Source: Solirubrobacter ginsenosidimutans (GTDB lineage: Bacteria; Actinomycetota; Thermoleophilia; Solirubrobacterales; Solirubrobacteraceae). From it: DNA of 38,686 nt. The notes beneath the pieces are model-generated. The model searched no databases. It saw nothing but the letters and a program-made list of their open reading frames with translations, and was not told the DNA's origin. The position numbers and the translations under genes were made by a program. The stretch spans positions 1 through 38,686 of the forward strand of contig NZ_JAPDOD010000070.1 of assembly GCF_027587205.1 (NCBI RefSeq), in the 5' to 3' direction. Each line of letters begins with the position of its first letter. Position 1 is the stretch's first letter. Of the stretch, positions 9,325 through 15,967 are shown piece after piece.

Positions 9325-9351
9325 CGGCCGAGCCCGCGACGGGCTCGGCCG
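9325..9351. terminator. Strong hairpin terminator between convergent genes
   Basis: A perfect 12-bp stem (CGGCCGAGCCCG with its complement) closes a 3-nt CGA loop directly after the stop of the beta-helix gene and before the stop of the convergent oxidoreductase gene. There is no U-tract, as is usual in high-GC actinobacteria. It can serve both strands. Confidence 0.75.
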
Positions 9352-9366
9352 TGCTCATAGTCCGGA

Positions 9367-10428
9367 TCAGGCGGCGACGCGGAGCGGCGCGCGCTCGATG
9401 GCGATCGGCTCGCCGTTGCGGCGCAGGGACTCCTCGGCCGCCTCCATCGCCATGACGATCTCGAGGCCGAGCTGGGCGCTGGAGCGCGGCTCGGTGCCGG
9501 TGCGGATGGCCTGGGCGAAGTCGGCCAGCTCGAGGCTGAGCGGCTCGGCCGGCTCGAGGCGCGGGACGATCATGTCGCCGCTGCGGTAGGTGAGCTGGTA
9601 CTCGCCGAACGTCTGCGGGACGGAGAACTCCATGCCGCGGTCGAAGATGCGGACGGCCTCGTCGGCGGCGTTGTCGTCGTACTGGATCATCCGCTGGCTA
9701 CCGACGACCGTCATCTCGCGCACCTTGCGCGGCGCCAGCCATGAGACCTGGATGTTGGCGTTGGCGCCGTTGGCGAACGTGAGCGTGATGAACGCGGTCT
9801 CCGGGATGCCGGCCTGGAAGATGCTGCGGCCGGTCGCGGCGACCTCGACGATGGGGGAGTCGAGCCAGTACAGGAGGATCGAGAGGTCGTGCGGCGCGAG
9901 GTCGCAGATGACGCCGTCGGCCTGGTACTTGCCGAGGTTCATGCGCGACGACGTGACGAAGTAGACCTCGCCGAGCGTGCCGCCGGCGATGATCTCCTTG
10001 ATCTTGTTGACGGGCGGGCTGTAGACGAACGTGTGGCCCGGCATCAGGGTGCGGCCGTTGCGCGACGCGGTCTCGAGCAGGTCGACGGCGTCCGCGGTCG
10101 TCGTCGCGAGGGGCTTCTCGACGAGCACGTGCTTGCCGGCCTCGAGGCAGGCGCGCACGATCGCGTGATGGGTGCGCGGCGGCGTGGCGACCACGACCGC
10201 GTCGATCGTGTCGTCGGCGAGCACCAGCGAGAGGTCGTTGAACACCGGCTGACCGGCGTAACGGGCCGAGTACGCGGCGGCGCGGGCGGGATCGCGCTCG
10301 CACAGGCCGGCGAACTCGAGCTCGGGCCGCTCCATGACGTTGCGGACGAGGTTCGGGCCCCAGTAGCCGTACCCGACGACCGCCGTCCGGAGCGGAGCGT
10401 TATTGATCGAAACGAACCTACGGGCCAT
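9367..10428 (-). CDS. Gfo/Idh/MocA-family oxidoreductase, WbpB/WlbA-like
   Basis: 353 aa. The N-terminal Rossmann fold starts at AVVGYGYWGPNLVRN. The family motif EKPLATT sits near residue 120, and PHDLSILLYWLD lies in the C-terminal alpha/beta domain. The downstream sheet carries VSWLAPRKVREMTVVGS. Family members oxidise sugar carbons with NAD(P). WbpB/WlbA proteins oxidise C3 of UDP-N-acetylglucosaminuronate before transamination. The gene starts 6 nt after the aminotransferase stop, with GAGGAG in the overlap serving as ribosome site. The pairing with that aminotransferase makes the 3-keto sugar role likely, though substrate specificity is inferred. Confidence 0.8.
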   Translation of the reverse strand: MARRFVSINNAPLRTAVVGYGYWGPNLVRNVMERPELEFAGLCERDPARAAAYSARYAGQPVFNDLSLVLADDTIDAVVVATPPRTHHAIVRACLEAGKHVLVEKPLATTTADAVDLLETASRNGRTLMPGHTFVYSPPVNKIKEIIAGGTLGEVYFVTSSRMNLGKYQADGVICDLAPHDLSILLYWLDSPIVEVAATGRSIFQAGIPETAFITLTFANGANANIQVSWLAPRKVREMTVVGSQRMIQYDDNAADEAVRIFDRGMEFSVPQTFGEYQLTYRSGDMIVPRLEPAEPLSLELADFAQAIRTGTEPRSSAQLGLEIVMAMEAAEESLRRNGEPIAIERAPLRVAA

Positions 10429-10434
10429 CCTGGC

Positions 10435-11568
10435 TCACTCCTCAGATTCGAACGAGGCGACGGCCGCGATAACGCGAGCGACGTCCTCATCGGACATTGT
10501 CGGGAACAACGGCAACGTGCAGATCTCTTCGGCCAGCCGCTCGGAAACCGGCAGGCTCCCCTCCAGCTCGGGCCCGTAGGCCTCCGCGCGGTGGATCGGG
10601 AAGGGGTAGTGCACGGCCGTGGAGACGCCGTGCTGCTCGAGGTGGGCACGCAGCGCGTCGCGCTGCTTGGTGCGCACGATGAACAGGTGGTAGACGTGAT
10701 CGCCGTCCTCGTGAGCCGGGGACGGCAGCTCGACGCTCGTGCCCTCGAGGCCGGCGCGGAGCGCGGCGCCGAGGCGGCGGCGGTCGTCGTTGCGGGCGTC
10801 GAGGTGGCGCAGCTTCACGCGCAGGATCGCGGCCTGGAGCGCGTCCAGACGGGCCGTCGTACCGACGATCTTGTGGTGGTAGCGCGGGGACTCGCCGTGG
10901 GAGCGCAGCAGGACGATCTGCTTGGCGAGTGCCTCGTCGTTGGTGGCGATCGCGCCGCCGTCGCCCCACCCACCGAGGTTCTTGGTGGGGTAGAAGGAGA
11001 AGCAGCCGATGTCGCCCATCGAGCCGGCGCGGCGACCCTTGTAGTAGGCGCCGTGGGCCTGTGCGGTGTCTTCGATGACGCGGATGCCGGCTTCCTCGGC
11101 GAGCGTGAGGATCGGGTCCATGTCGACCGTCGAGCCCATGAGATGGACCGGGATCACGGCCTTGGTCTTGGGGCCGATCGCCGCAGCGATGTGCTCGGCG
11201 GTGATGAGGTGCGTGTCGGGGTCGACGTCGACCAGCTTCGCGGTCGCGCCCACCCAGCTCACGGCCTCGGCGGTCGCGATGAACGAGTTCGACGGGACGA
11301 TGACCTCGTCGCCGGGCCCGATCTCCAGCGCACGCAGGGCGAGCGAGAGGGCCTCCGTGCCCGAGGAGACGCCGACCGAGAACGCGGTGCCGCAGTAGTC
11401 GGCGAACTCGCGCTCGAAGGCGTCGAGCTCAGCACCCATCGTGAAGGCGCCCTTGCGGGCGACCTCGCCGACGACTTCGAGCAACTGCTCCAGGAGGATG
11501 GGATCCGCCTGGTCGAGGCGGGTCACCGGGATGGGCATGAGCCCAGACGGCGTATCAATGGGGCTCAC
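10435..11568 (-). CDS. DegT/DnrJ/EryC1/StrS-family sugar aminotransferase, WbpE/WlbC-like
   Basis: 377 aa from GTG at 11568, chosen because it has a strong AAAGGTGG ribosome site 4-5 nt upstream and overlaps the sigma-factor stop as GTGA. PLP-fold motifs are GVSSGTEALSLAL (phosphate cup), EDTAQAHGA (Asp near 167 for the pyridine nitrogen), and SFYPTKNLGG with the Schiff-base Lys near 196. Length and motifs fit nucleotide-sugar aminotransferases that aminate a keto-sugar using glutamate. It is downstream of and coupled to the ECF sigma gene and upstream of the C3 oxidoreductase. With the acetyltransferase at 12628 this gives oxidation, amination and acetylation, as in 2,3-diacetamido-uronic acid synthesis. 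Confidence 0.85.
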   Translation of the reverse strand: MSPIDTPSGLMPIPVTRLDQADPILLEQLLEVVGEVARKGAFTMGAELDAFEREFADYCGTAFSVGVSSGTEALSLALRALEIGPGDEVIVPSNSFIATAEAVSWVGATAKLVDVDPDTHLITAEHIAAAIGPKTKAVIPVHLMGSTVDMDPILTLAEEAGIRVIEDTAQAHGAYYKGRRAGSMGDIGCFSFYPTKNLGGWGDGGAIATNDEALAKQIVLLRSHGESPRYHHKIVGTTARLDALQAAILRVKLRHLDARNDDRRRLGAALRAGLEGTSVELPSPAHEDGDHVYHLFIVRTKQRDALRAHLEQHGVSTAVHYPFPIHRAEAYGPELEGSLPVSERLAEEICTLPLFPTMSDEDVARVIAAVASFESEE

Positions 11569-12227
11569 GCGGCCACCTTTCCAGCGATCGTGGGAGCGCA
11601 ATCCATCTCGGAGAGCGCGGTTCTAAGGGCGCCACGACCGCGGTGATGCAGGCCGTGGATGGAGGGCTCGGTCCGGCCGAGCTGATGAGCGATCTCGCCT
11701 GGCGTCAGGCCGACGAGATGGCGCATGACGACGACCTGGCGCTGCTCCTCAGGAAGCGTCGCGAGGGCGTCGCGCAGCCCGAAGGAGCGCATCCGCGAGG
11801 CGTCGTCGTCATCGGTGTGGGTCTCGAGCTCACGCACCTCGTCGCACGGGATCGCGCGGCGCTGGCGCATGTGGTCGACGGCGACGTTGCGCGACACACG
11901 GAGGATCCACGCGGAGAAGGGGACTTCGCGCGGCTCGTACTTCGGCAGCGCCGTCATCAGCTTGGCGAAGACGTGCTGGGTGACGTCCTCGGCCTCGTGA
12001 TCGTCGCGCACGATGCTGGCGACGTAGCCGTAGACGTGATCCGCGTAGTGCACGTACAGATACCGGAGCGCCTCGCGGTCGCCTTGCTTGGCTCGCACGA
12101 CCGCCTGGTTGACGGCGCGGGTGCCGGCCTCGTCGTCGACGAGTCGGGTGGTGCGGCGAAAGCTTCCGGTGAGTACGCCGGCCTGCTTCTTCTCTCTCGG
12201 CTTCAGGTAAATCGGGGCTGCTGACAT
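11565..12227 (-). CDS. ECF-type RNA polymerase sigma factor
   Basis: 220 aa from ATG at 12227, set by a perfect AGGAGGA ribosome site 5 nt upstream; the open frame extends further but without support. Region 2 spans about residues 45-120 (ALRYLYVHYADHVYGYV...AEDVTQHVFAKLM...FSAWILRVSRNVAVDHMRQRR). Region 4 spans about 150-205 (LATLPEEQRQVVVMRHLVGLTPGEIAHQLG...SIHGLHHRGRGALR). The N-terminal 40 residues are basic and unusual. There is no adjacent anti-sigma gene. The stop codon overlaps the aminotransferase start (GTGA), so sigma factor and sugar enzyme are co-translated. It probably controls surface-sugar genes; the target promoter is unknown. Confidence 0.88.
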   Translation of the reverse strand: MSAAPIYLKPREKKQAGVLTGSFRRTTRLVDDEAGTRAVNQAVVRAKQGDREALRYLYVHYADHVYGYVASIVRDDHEAEDVTQHVFAKLMTALPKYEPREVPFSAWILRVSRNVAVDHMRQRRAIPCDEVRELETHTDDDDASRMRSFGLRDALATLPEEQRQVVVMRHLVGLTPGEIAHQLGRTEPSIHGLHHRGRGALRTALSEMDCAPTIAGKVAA

Positions 12228-12627
12228 TCGTGTCCTCCTGCCTGTCGTCCATGCGACGTCCTTCACGCCCGGGGGGAGGGCGTTAAGGCGGCGTCTGGCC
12301 ACTCGGTCTGGTCAGGGCCGAGTAGGCGCGCAGATCTCGAGCTGACCCGTTAGGTCTCGAGCGGCGCGCGGTTGGTCGTGGACGTCGTTCGCAGCGGCAG
12401 GGTCGTTGTGCGGGTTGCCGTGGCGTTCATCCGTCTCAACGCAGTGTGGTTTTCGGAGGACCCTTGTGGAAGGGGAACCTTGTCTGCCCCACGCGGCAAC
12501 TCTCCCCCCCGTGGCACCTCGCGGGTGACGGTCGGTTCACCCGCTTTGGGGTAGATCACTACCCAGACCCTGGGTGGGTGGCAGCCCGCACGCCCATAAA
12601 CGCTCGGGCGGGGCTGGCACTTGCACG
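12228..12627 (-). other. 400-nt non-coding leader/promoter region rich in stem-loops upstream of the sigma gene
   Basis: No gene is seen here; an open frame at 12350-12559 has no start signal or recognisable product. Perfect inverted repeats cluster in the distal half: CCCTT-GTGG-AAGGG at 12461-12474, GCGGGTGA with an 8-nt loop and TCACCCGC at 12521-12544, GGGTAG-ATCA-CTACCC at 12549-12564, and the overlapping ACCCAG-ACC-CTGGGT at 12561-12575. The last two are mutually exclusive. On the minus strand, GGTGCCACGGGG (12507-12518) follows the hairpins and is repeated exactly upstream of the response regulator at 13648. This could be a structured 5' leader or a multi-operator promoter; I do not recognise a known riboswitch. 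Confidence 0.5.
12233..12239 (-). promoter_or_regulatory. Ribosome binding site AGGAGGA of the sigma-factor gene
   Basis: This is one of the strongest Shine-Dalgarno sequences in the window, 5 nt before ATG at 12227. It decides the start codon against the longer open frame. It contrasts with the many starts here that lack any such site. Confidence 0.85.
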
Positions 12628-13125
12628 CTAGGGGGCGGAAGAACGGATGATTCGTGCCGGAACTCCGGCCACGGTCCCACCCGCGGGCACGTCCCGGGTC
12701 ACGACGGCGCCGGCGCCCACGATCGCACCCGCGCCCACGGTCACGCCGCCGAGGATCACGGCGCCTGAGCCGAGGCTCGCGCCGTCTTCGATACGCGTCG
12801 GGAGCAGCTCCCAGTCGTCCTCGGTCTGCAGGGCGCCGCCCTCGGCGGTCGCGCGCGGGCGCTTGTCGTTGATGAACATCACGCCGTGCCCGACGAAGAC
12901 GCCGTCGCCGATGCTCACGCCGTCGCAGATGAAGGTGTGGCTCTGGATCTTGCAGTCGGCGCCGATCGTGGCGCCGCGCTGGATCTCGACGAACGTGCCG
13001 ATGCGCGAACGGGCGCCGATGTGGCAGCCGTAGAGGTTCGTGAAGCTGTAGACGACGGCGTGCTCACCGAAGACGACGTCGTTGATCAGTCGGTACGGCG
13101 CGTCGTTGGCGGGAGCGTCGGGCAT
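12628..13125 (-). CDS. Left-handed beta-helix (hexapeptide) acyltransferase, WbpD/WlbB-like
   Basis: 165 aa. Nearly the whole length consists of hexapeptide repeats: IGARSRIGTFVEIQRGATIGADCKIQSHTFICDGVSIGDGVFVGHGVMFIND, then SLGSGAVILGGVTVGAGAIVGAGAVVTRDVPAG. The end VAGVPARII is a common family terminus. Such trimers transfer acetyl from acetyl-CoA to an amino-sugar. With the WbpB-like and WbpE-like enzymes downstream on the same strand, a UDP-3-amino-sugar N-acetyltransferase is the likeliest role. The start at ATG 13125 is backed by a TACCCT -10-like box 6 nt upstream. Confidence 0.82.
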   Translation of the reverse strand: MPDAPANDAPYRLINDVVFGEHAVVYSFTNLYGCHIGARSRIGTFVEIQRGATIGADCKIQSHTFICDGVSIGDGVFVGHGVMFINDKRPRATAEGGALQTEDDWELLPTRIEDGASLGSGAVILGGVTVGAGAIVGAGAVVTRDVPAGGTVAGVPARIIRSSAP

Positions 13126-13131
13126 CCCGGC

Positions 13132-13137
13132 AGGGTA
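13132..13137 (-). promoter_or_regulatory. Candidate -10 box (TACCCT) for a leaderless acetyltransferase start
   Basis: TACCCT on the minus strand lies 6 nt before ATG at 13125 and no Shine-Dalgarno is present. It matches TANNNT with the spacing seen at edd, lacI and the beta-helix gene. Confidence 0.4.
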
Positions 13138-13150
13138 GTCCCGCCGGGGG

Positions 13151-13420
13151 TCAGTCGATCGACTGGACCAGGCCCGCGATGTCGACGGCGCCGAGGCGGG
13201 AGTGCAGACCCTCCATCAGCGCGGCGATCTGCTCGCCCTCGGCGATGCGCATGCGGCTGAAGAGCTCGGCGACGTCCGTGTGGCCGTCCTGCGACGCCTC
13301 GAACTCGAACACGCGATAGCGGGCGCGCAACTCGAGGTTGAGCGTCAGCGCGCGGAGGAGATTCTGCAGGGTCTGGTCCAGGCCCCGCTCCTCGCGCAGT
13401 TGGCGCAGGTTGTTGCTCAT
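13151..13420 (-). CDS. Small all-helical protein of unknown function, possibly half a ferritin-like bundle
   Basis: 89 aa from ATG at 13420 (MSNNLRQLREERGLDQ...); a longer in-frame start at 13474 is less likely. It is predicted all-helical and charged. The stretch LTLNLELRARYRVFEFEASQDGHTDVAELFSRMRIAEGEQIAALM has the Glu spacing and FxxxA/EG pattern of helices in ferritin/rubrerythrin-like proteins, but only two such helices fit, so a dimeric four-helix arrangement would be needed. It ends 25 nt before the acetyltransferase gene and is divergent from the response regulator at 13648. The function is unknown; the ferritin-like comparison is by eye only. Confidence 0.6.
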   Translation of the reverse strand: MSNNLRQLREERGLDQTLQNLLRALTLNLELRARYRVFEFEASQDGHTDVAELFSRMRIAEGEQIAALMEGLHSRLGAVDIAGLVQSID

Positions 13421-13495
13421 TCGGGTTCGATTCGGGGAGCGCCCACGTACACAGAGTGCCGGGTGCGCGCGCAATCGAGAAGGTGGTCTTCACCC

Positions 13496-13558
13496 GGTGC
13501 CACGGGGAGTTCCTGCCGCTGGCAGGGGGGCATGAATCCCCCGCTAAACGGATATCCG
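13496..13558 (+). other. Structured upstream region of the response-regulator gene
   Basis: The stretch begins with GGTGCCACGGGG (13496-13507), an exact copy of the element upstream of the sigma gene. It then folds into CCTGCC-GCT-GGCAGG (13512-13526), a GGGGG/CCCCC hairpin with loop CATGAAT (13526-13542), and the palindrome CGGATATCCG (13549-13558). It could be an RNA leader of the gene at 13648 or a regulator-binding region shared with the divergent small gene. Confidence 0.45.
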
Positions 13559-13647
13559 ATGCCCCACGGGTAGAAAATTCCCCCACAGAGGCCGACTACA
13601 TACGTACCATCTGGCGGGGCAGGACCGGACCCGGAGGATCCGATTAA

Positions 13648-14337
13648 GTGATTGACAAGGACGACAACAACGAACAGCCGGTCCTGCGGACCATCATCGC
13701 CGATGATGATCCCTTGGTACGCCGCCTGATTCGGGACACGCTGCAGCGGGCTGACGTCACCGTGATCGCGGAGGCGTCGACCGGACGCGAGGCTGTGGAG
13801 CTCGCGCTCTTCTACCGCCCGGACGTCGTCGTGATGGATTTCATGATGCCGGAGATGGACGGAATCGAGGCGACGCGGCGGATCTATGAGCACGATCCGT
13901 CCATTCGTGTCGTAATGCTGACCGGTGCGGGTGACGAAGAGCTGGGCCTGCGCGGGCTTCGTGCGGGTGCGGCGGGTTACCTCTCCAAGGAGGTCGAGCT
14001 CGATGCTCTCCCGCGCGCGTTGCGCGGGGCGCTCGAGGGCGAGGCCGCCATTTCGCGTCAGCTCGCGATGAAGCTGATCGAGCGCTATCGCGCCGCGCCC
14101 ACGGGCGGGGCGGGTCTGCGCCCGGTGCGTTCCCGTCTGACCGACCGCGAGTGGGAGGTCCTGGACCTGCTCTCGACGGGCGCGACGACGGACCAGATCG
14201 CCAAAACGCTGGTGCTTTCGTCCGAGACCGTGCGGTCTCACCTCAAGAATCTGTACCGCAAGCTCGAGGTCAACTCGCGCGAAGAAGCGGTTCGGGCGGC
14301 CTCACGGCTGCGCAGTCTCAGCGGTCTCCCGGCGTAG
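13648..14337 (+). CDS. NarL/FixJ-family response regulator
   Basis: 229 aa from GTG at 13648, with GGAGGA 9 nt upstream. The receiver domain covers about residues 10-125: acidic pair in IIADDDPLVRRL, phospho-acceptor Asp in VVMDFMMPEMDG, Thr in VVMLTGAGDE, Lys in GYLSKEV. The LuxR-type helix-turn-helix covers about 165-220 (LTDREWEVLDLLSTGATTDQIAKTLVLSSETVRSHLKNLYRKL). It would bind DNA once phosphorylated. No histidine kinase is adjacent; the nearest is the hybrid kinase at 24921, which carries its own receiver. It is followed 31 nt later by nnr but separated from it by a hairpin and likely promoter. Confidence 0.9.
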   Translation: MIDKDDNNEQPVLRTIIADDDPLVRRLIRDTLQRADVTVIAEASTGREAVELALFYRPDVVVMDFMMPEMDGIEATRRIYEHDPSIRVVMLTGAGDEELGLRGLRAGAAGYLSKEVELDALPRALRGALEGEAAISRQLAMKLIERYRAAPTGGAGLRPVRSRLTDREWEVLDLLSTGATTDQIAKTLVLSSETVRSHLKNLYRKLEVNSREEAVRAASRLRSLSGLPA

Positions 14338-14344
14338 TCGGCCT

Positions 14345-14368
14345 CGCGGCGGGTAGTTTTCCGCCGCG
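14345..14368 (+). promoter_or_regulatory. Hairpin and candidate -10 box immediately before nnr
   Basis: CGCGGCGG and CCGCCGCG form a perfect 8-bp stem around an 8-nt loop, ending at the base before ATG 14369. The loop contains TAGTTTT (14354-14360), which fits a -10 box placed 8-9 nt before the start codon. It may act as terminator of the response-regulator gene, as a promoter, or as both. Confidence 0.45.
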
Positions 14369-15886
14369 ATGAGCCTGCCGCGCTGGATGGAGCCGCTGCT
14401 TGAAGCGGGCGAGATGCGTGAGATCGACCGCTGGGCGATCAACGAGCGCACGATCGCCGTCGACGAACTGATGGAGCGGGCCGGTGAAGGCCTCGCCGGG
14501 GTGATCTCGCGCCGCGCGCCCGCGGGGCGGGTGGTGTTCGTGTGCGGCAAGGGCAACAACGGCGGGGACGGGATCGTCGCCGCGCGCGTGCTGCGCCAGG
14601 CGGGGCGCGACGTCGAGGTCCTGCTGGTCTGGCCGGCGGAGTGGATGGGTTCCGACGCGCAGGCGCAGCTGAAGAAGCTGCCGGGGGCGAAGCCGGTCGC
14701 GTTCGAGGCCGGGCGGCTCAACAAGGCGCAGGTGATCGTCGACTGCGTGCTCGGCACCGGCAGCTCCGGCAAGCCGCGCTCGCCCGCGGATCAGGTGATC
14801 TCCGAGATGGAGGCGGCGAAGGCGCCCGTGATCGCGGCCGACGTGCCCTCGGGCGTCGACGCGACGACCGGCGAGGTCGAAGGGCCCGCGGTCCACTGCG
14901 TGGCGACGGCGGCGTTCCACCGGCCGAAGGTCGGCCTGTGGGTGCGGCCGGGCAAGGAGTACGCGGGCGAGGTCGACATCGTCGACATCGGCATCCCCCG
15001 CGGCGGTCCGGCGCGGCCGGACGCCGGGTTGATCGGGTCCGGCGTGCTGCGCGAGGTGCCGCGGCGCGGCGCGACGTCGACCAAGTTCAGCTCCGGCAAC
15101 GTCTGCATCATCGGCGGCTCGCGCGGGCTCACGGGCGCGCCCGCGATGACTGCACTGGCGGCGATGCGCGCCGGAGCGGGCTATGTGACGGTCGGCGCGC
15201 CCGCGAGTCTTGAGCTGAGCTTCACGGTGAGACTGCTGGAGGCGATGGTCGTCGGGCTGCCCGAGGACGGGGACGGGCACCTCGATGCGTCGGGCCTGGA
15301 GCCGGTGTTGAAGGCCGTGGTCCGTGCGGACGCGGTCGTGCTCGGGCCGGGGCTGTCGAAGAATCCGCAGTCCCAGGCGCTGGCGCGCGCGGTCGCGCCG
15401 CGGATCGACGTCCCGCTCGTGGTCGACGCCGACGGCTTGAACGCGCTCGCCGGCCAGTTGGAGGAGATCCTCGCGGGGCGGCGCTGGCCGACGGTGCTCA
15501 CGCCCCACGCGGGTGAGCTGGGGCGGCTGCTGGAAGTCGACTCGGCGGAGGTCGAGCGCTCGCGGCTGCGCCACGTGCGCGAGGCGGCGGCGATCAGCAA
15601 GGCGTTCGTGGTGCTCAAGGGCGACGACACGCTCGTGGCGGCGCCGTCCGGGCGGGTGGCGATCTCGCGCGGGCGCGCGCCCGGGCTCGCGACGGCCGGG
15701 ACGGGTGACGTGCTCTCGGGCGTGATCGGCGCGATGCTGGCGAAGGGGATGCCGGTCGCCCAGGGCGCGTGCGCCGGCGTCTACGCCCACCTGCGGGCGG
15801 GCCAGATCGCCGCCGCGCCGCACGGGCCCGACGGCGTGATCGCCTCCGACGTCATCGCTTCGCTGCCCGCCGCGCTCAGCGCATAA
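14369..15886 (+). CDS. nnr: Bifunctional NAD(P)H-hydrate epimerase / ADP-dependent dehydratase
   Basis: 505 aa. The N-terminal YjeF_N epimerase domain (about 10-215) carries FVCGKGNNGGDGIVAARVL and ADVPSGVDATTGEV. The C-terminal ribokinase-like dehydratase domain (about 235-500) has GPGLSKNPQ, VVDADGLNAL, LTPHAGELGRLL, VLKGDDTLVA and the ATAGTGDVLSGVIGAMLA signature with its catalytic Asp. It repairs hydrated NADHX/NADPHX: the epimerase interconverts R and S forms and the dehydratase restores the cofactor. Full length for the fused form. It leads the operon nnr, alr, cca, acetyltransferase. Confidence 0.93.
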   Translation: MSLPRWMEPLLEAGEMREIDRWAINERTIAVDELMERAGEGLAGVISRRAPAGRVVFVCGKGNNGGDGIVAARVLRQAGRDVEVLLVWPAEWMGSDAQAQLKKLPGAKPVAFEAGRLNKAQVIVDCVLGTGSSGKPRSPADQVISEMEAAKAPVIAADVPSGVDATTGEVEGPAVHCVATAAFHRPKVGLWVRPGKEYAGEVDIVDIGIPRGGPARPDAGLIGSGVLREVPRRGATSTKFSSGNVCIIGGSRGLTGAPAMTALAAMRAGAGYVTVGAPASLELSFTVRLLEAMVVGLPEDGDGHLDASGLEPVLKAVVRADAVVLGPGLSKNPQSQALARAVAPRIDVPLVVDADGLNALAGQLEEILAGRRWPTVLTPHAGELGRLLEVDSAEVERSRLRHVREAAAISKAFVVLKGDDTLVAAPSGRVAISRGRAPGLATAGTGDVLSGVIGAMLAKGMPVAQGACAGVYAHLRAGQIAAAPHGPDGVIASDVIASLPAALSA

Positions 15887-15889
15887 CCT
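15884..15889 (+). promoter_or_regulatory. Candidate -10 box (TAACCT) overlapping the nnr stop codon
   Basis: TAACCT contains the nnr TAA stop and lies 8 nt before the GTG of the 21-codon ORF at 15898. It may start a leaderless transcript covering that ORF and alr. Confidence 0.3.
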
Positions 15890-15897
15890 GGATTCCC

Positions 15898-15963
15898 GTG
15901 GCTCTCACCGTGCGCGACAGCATCGAAGTGAACGTGTCGCCGGTCTCCCCGGCCGCCGAGTAG
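15898..15963 (+). CDS. Possible 21-residue leader peptide upstream of alr
   Basis: GTG GCT CTC ... GAG TAG encodes MALTVRDSIEVNVSPVSPAAE and ends 4 nt before the alr start. The words VRDSIEVNVSP resemble the N-terminus of SRPBCC/polyketide-cyclase-type proteins, so it could be a remnant of such a gene. Alternatively it is a coupling peptide, since alr has no ribosome site of its own. Expression is unproven. Confidence 0.3.
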   Translation: MALTVRDSIEVNVSPVSPAAE

Positions 15964-15967
15964 CCCC

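Noticed and set aside
9889..11646. 585-codon plus-strand frame opposite the oxidoreductase and aminotransferase
   Set aside because: Its composition is Arg/Gly/Asp/Val-rich with no domain, typical of an antisense shadow in high-GC DNA. The minus-strand genes have full catalytic motifs.
12350..12559. 69-codon minus-strand frame in the sigma-factor leader
   Set aside because: No ribosome site, odd composition, no recognisable domain, and it spans the hairpin cluster, which better explains the sequence.
13420..13440. GGGTTCGATTC resembling a tRNA T-loop
   Set aside because: The flanking bases do not form a 5-bp T-stem, and no anticodon arm, D-arm or acceptor stem can be drawn around it. It is the upstream region of the small gene at 13420.
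14318..15823. 501-codon minus-strand frame opposite nnr
   Set aside because: Arg/His-rich shadow without motifs, while nnr is fully supported on the plus strand. Similar shadows opposite alr, cca, edd and the binding protein were rejected for the same reason.
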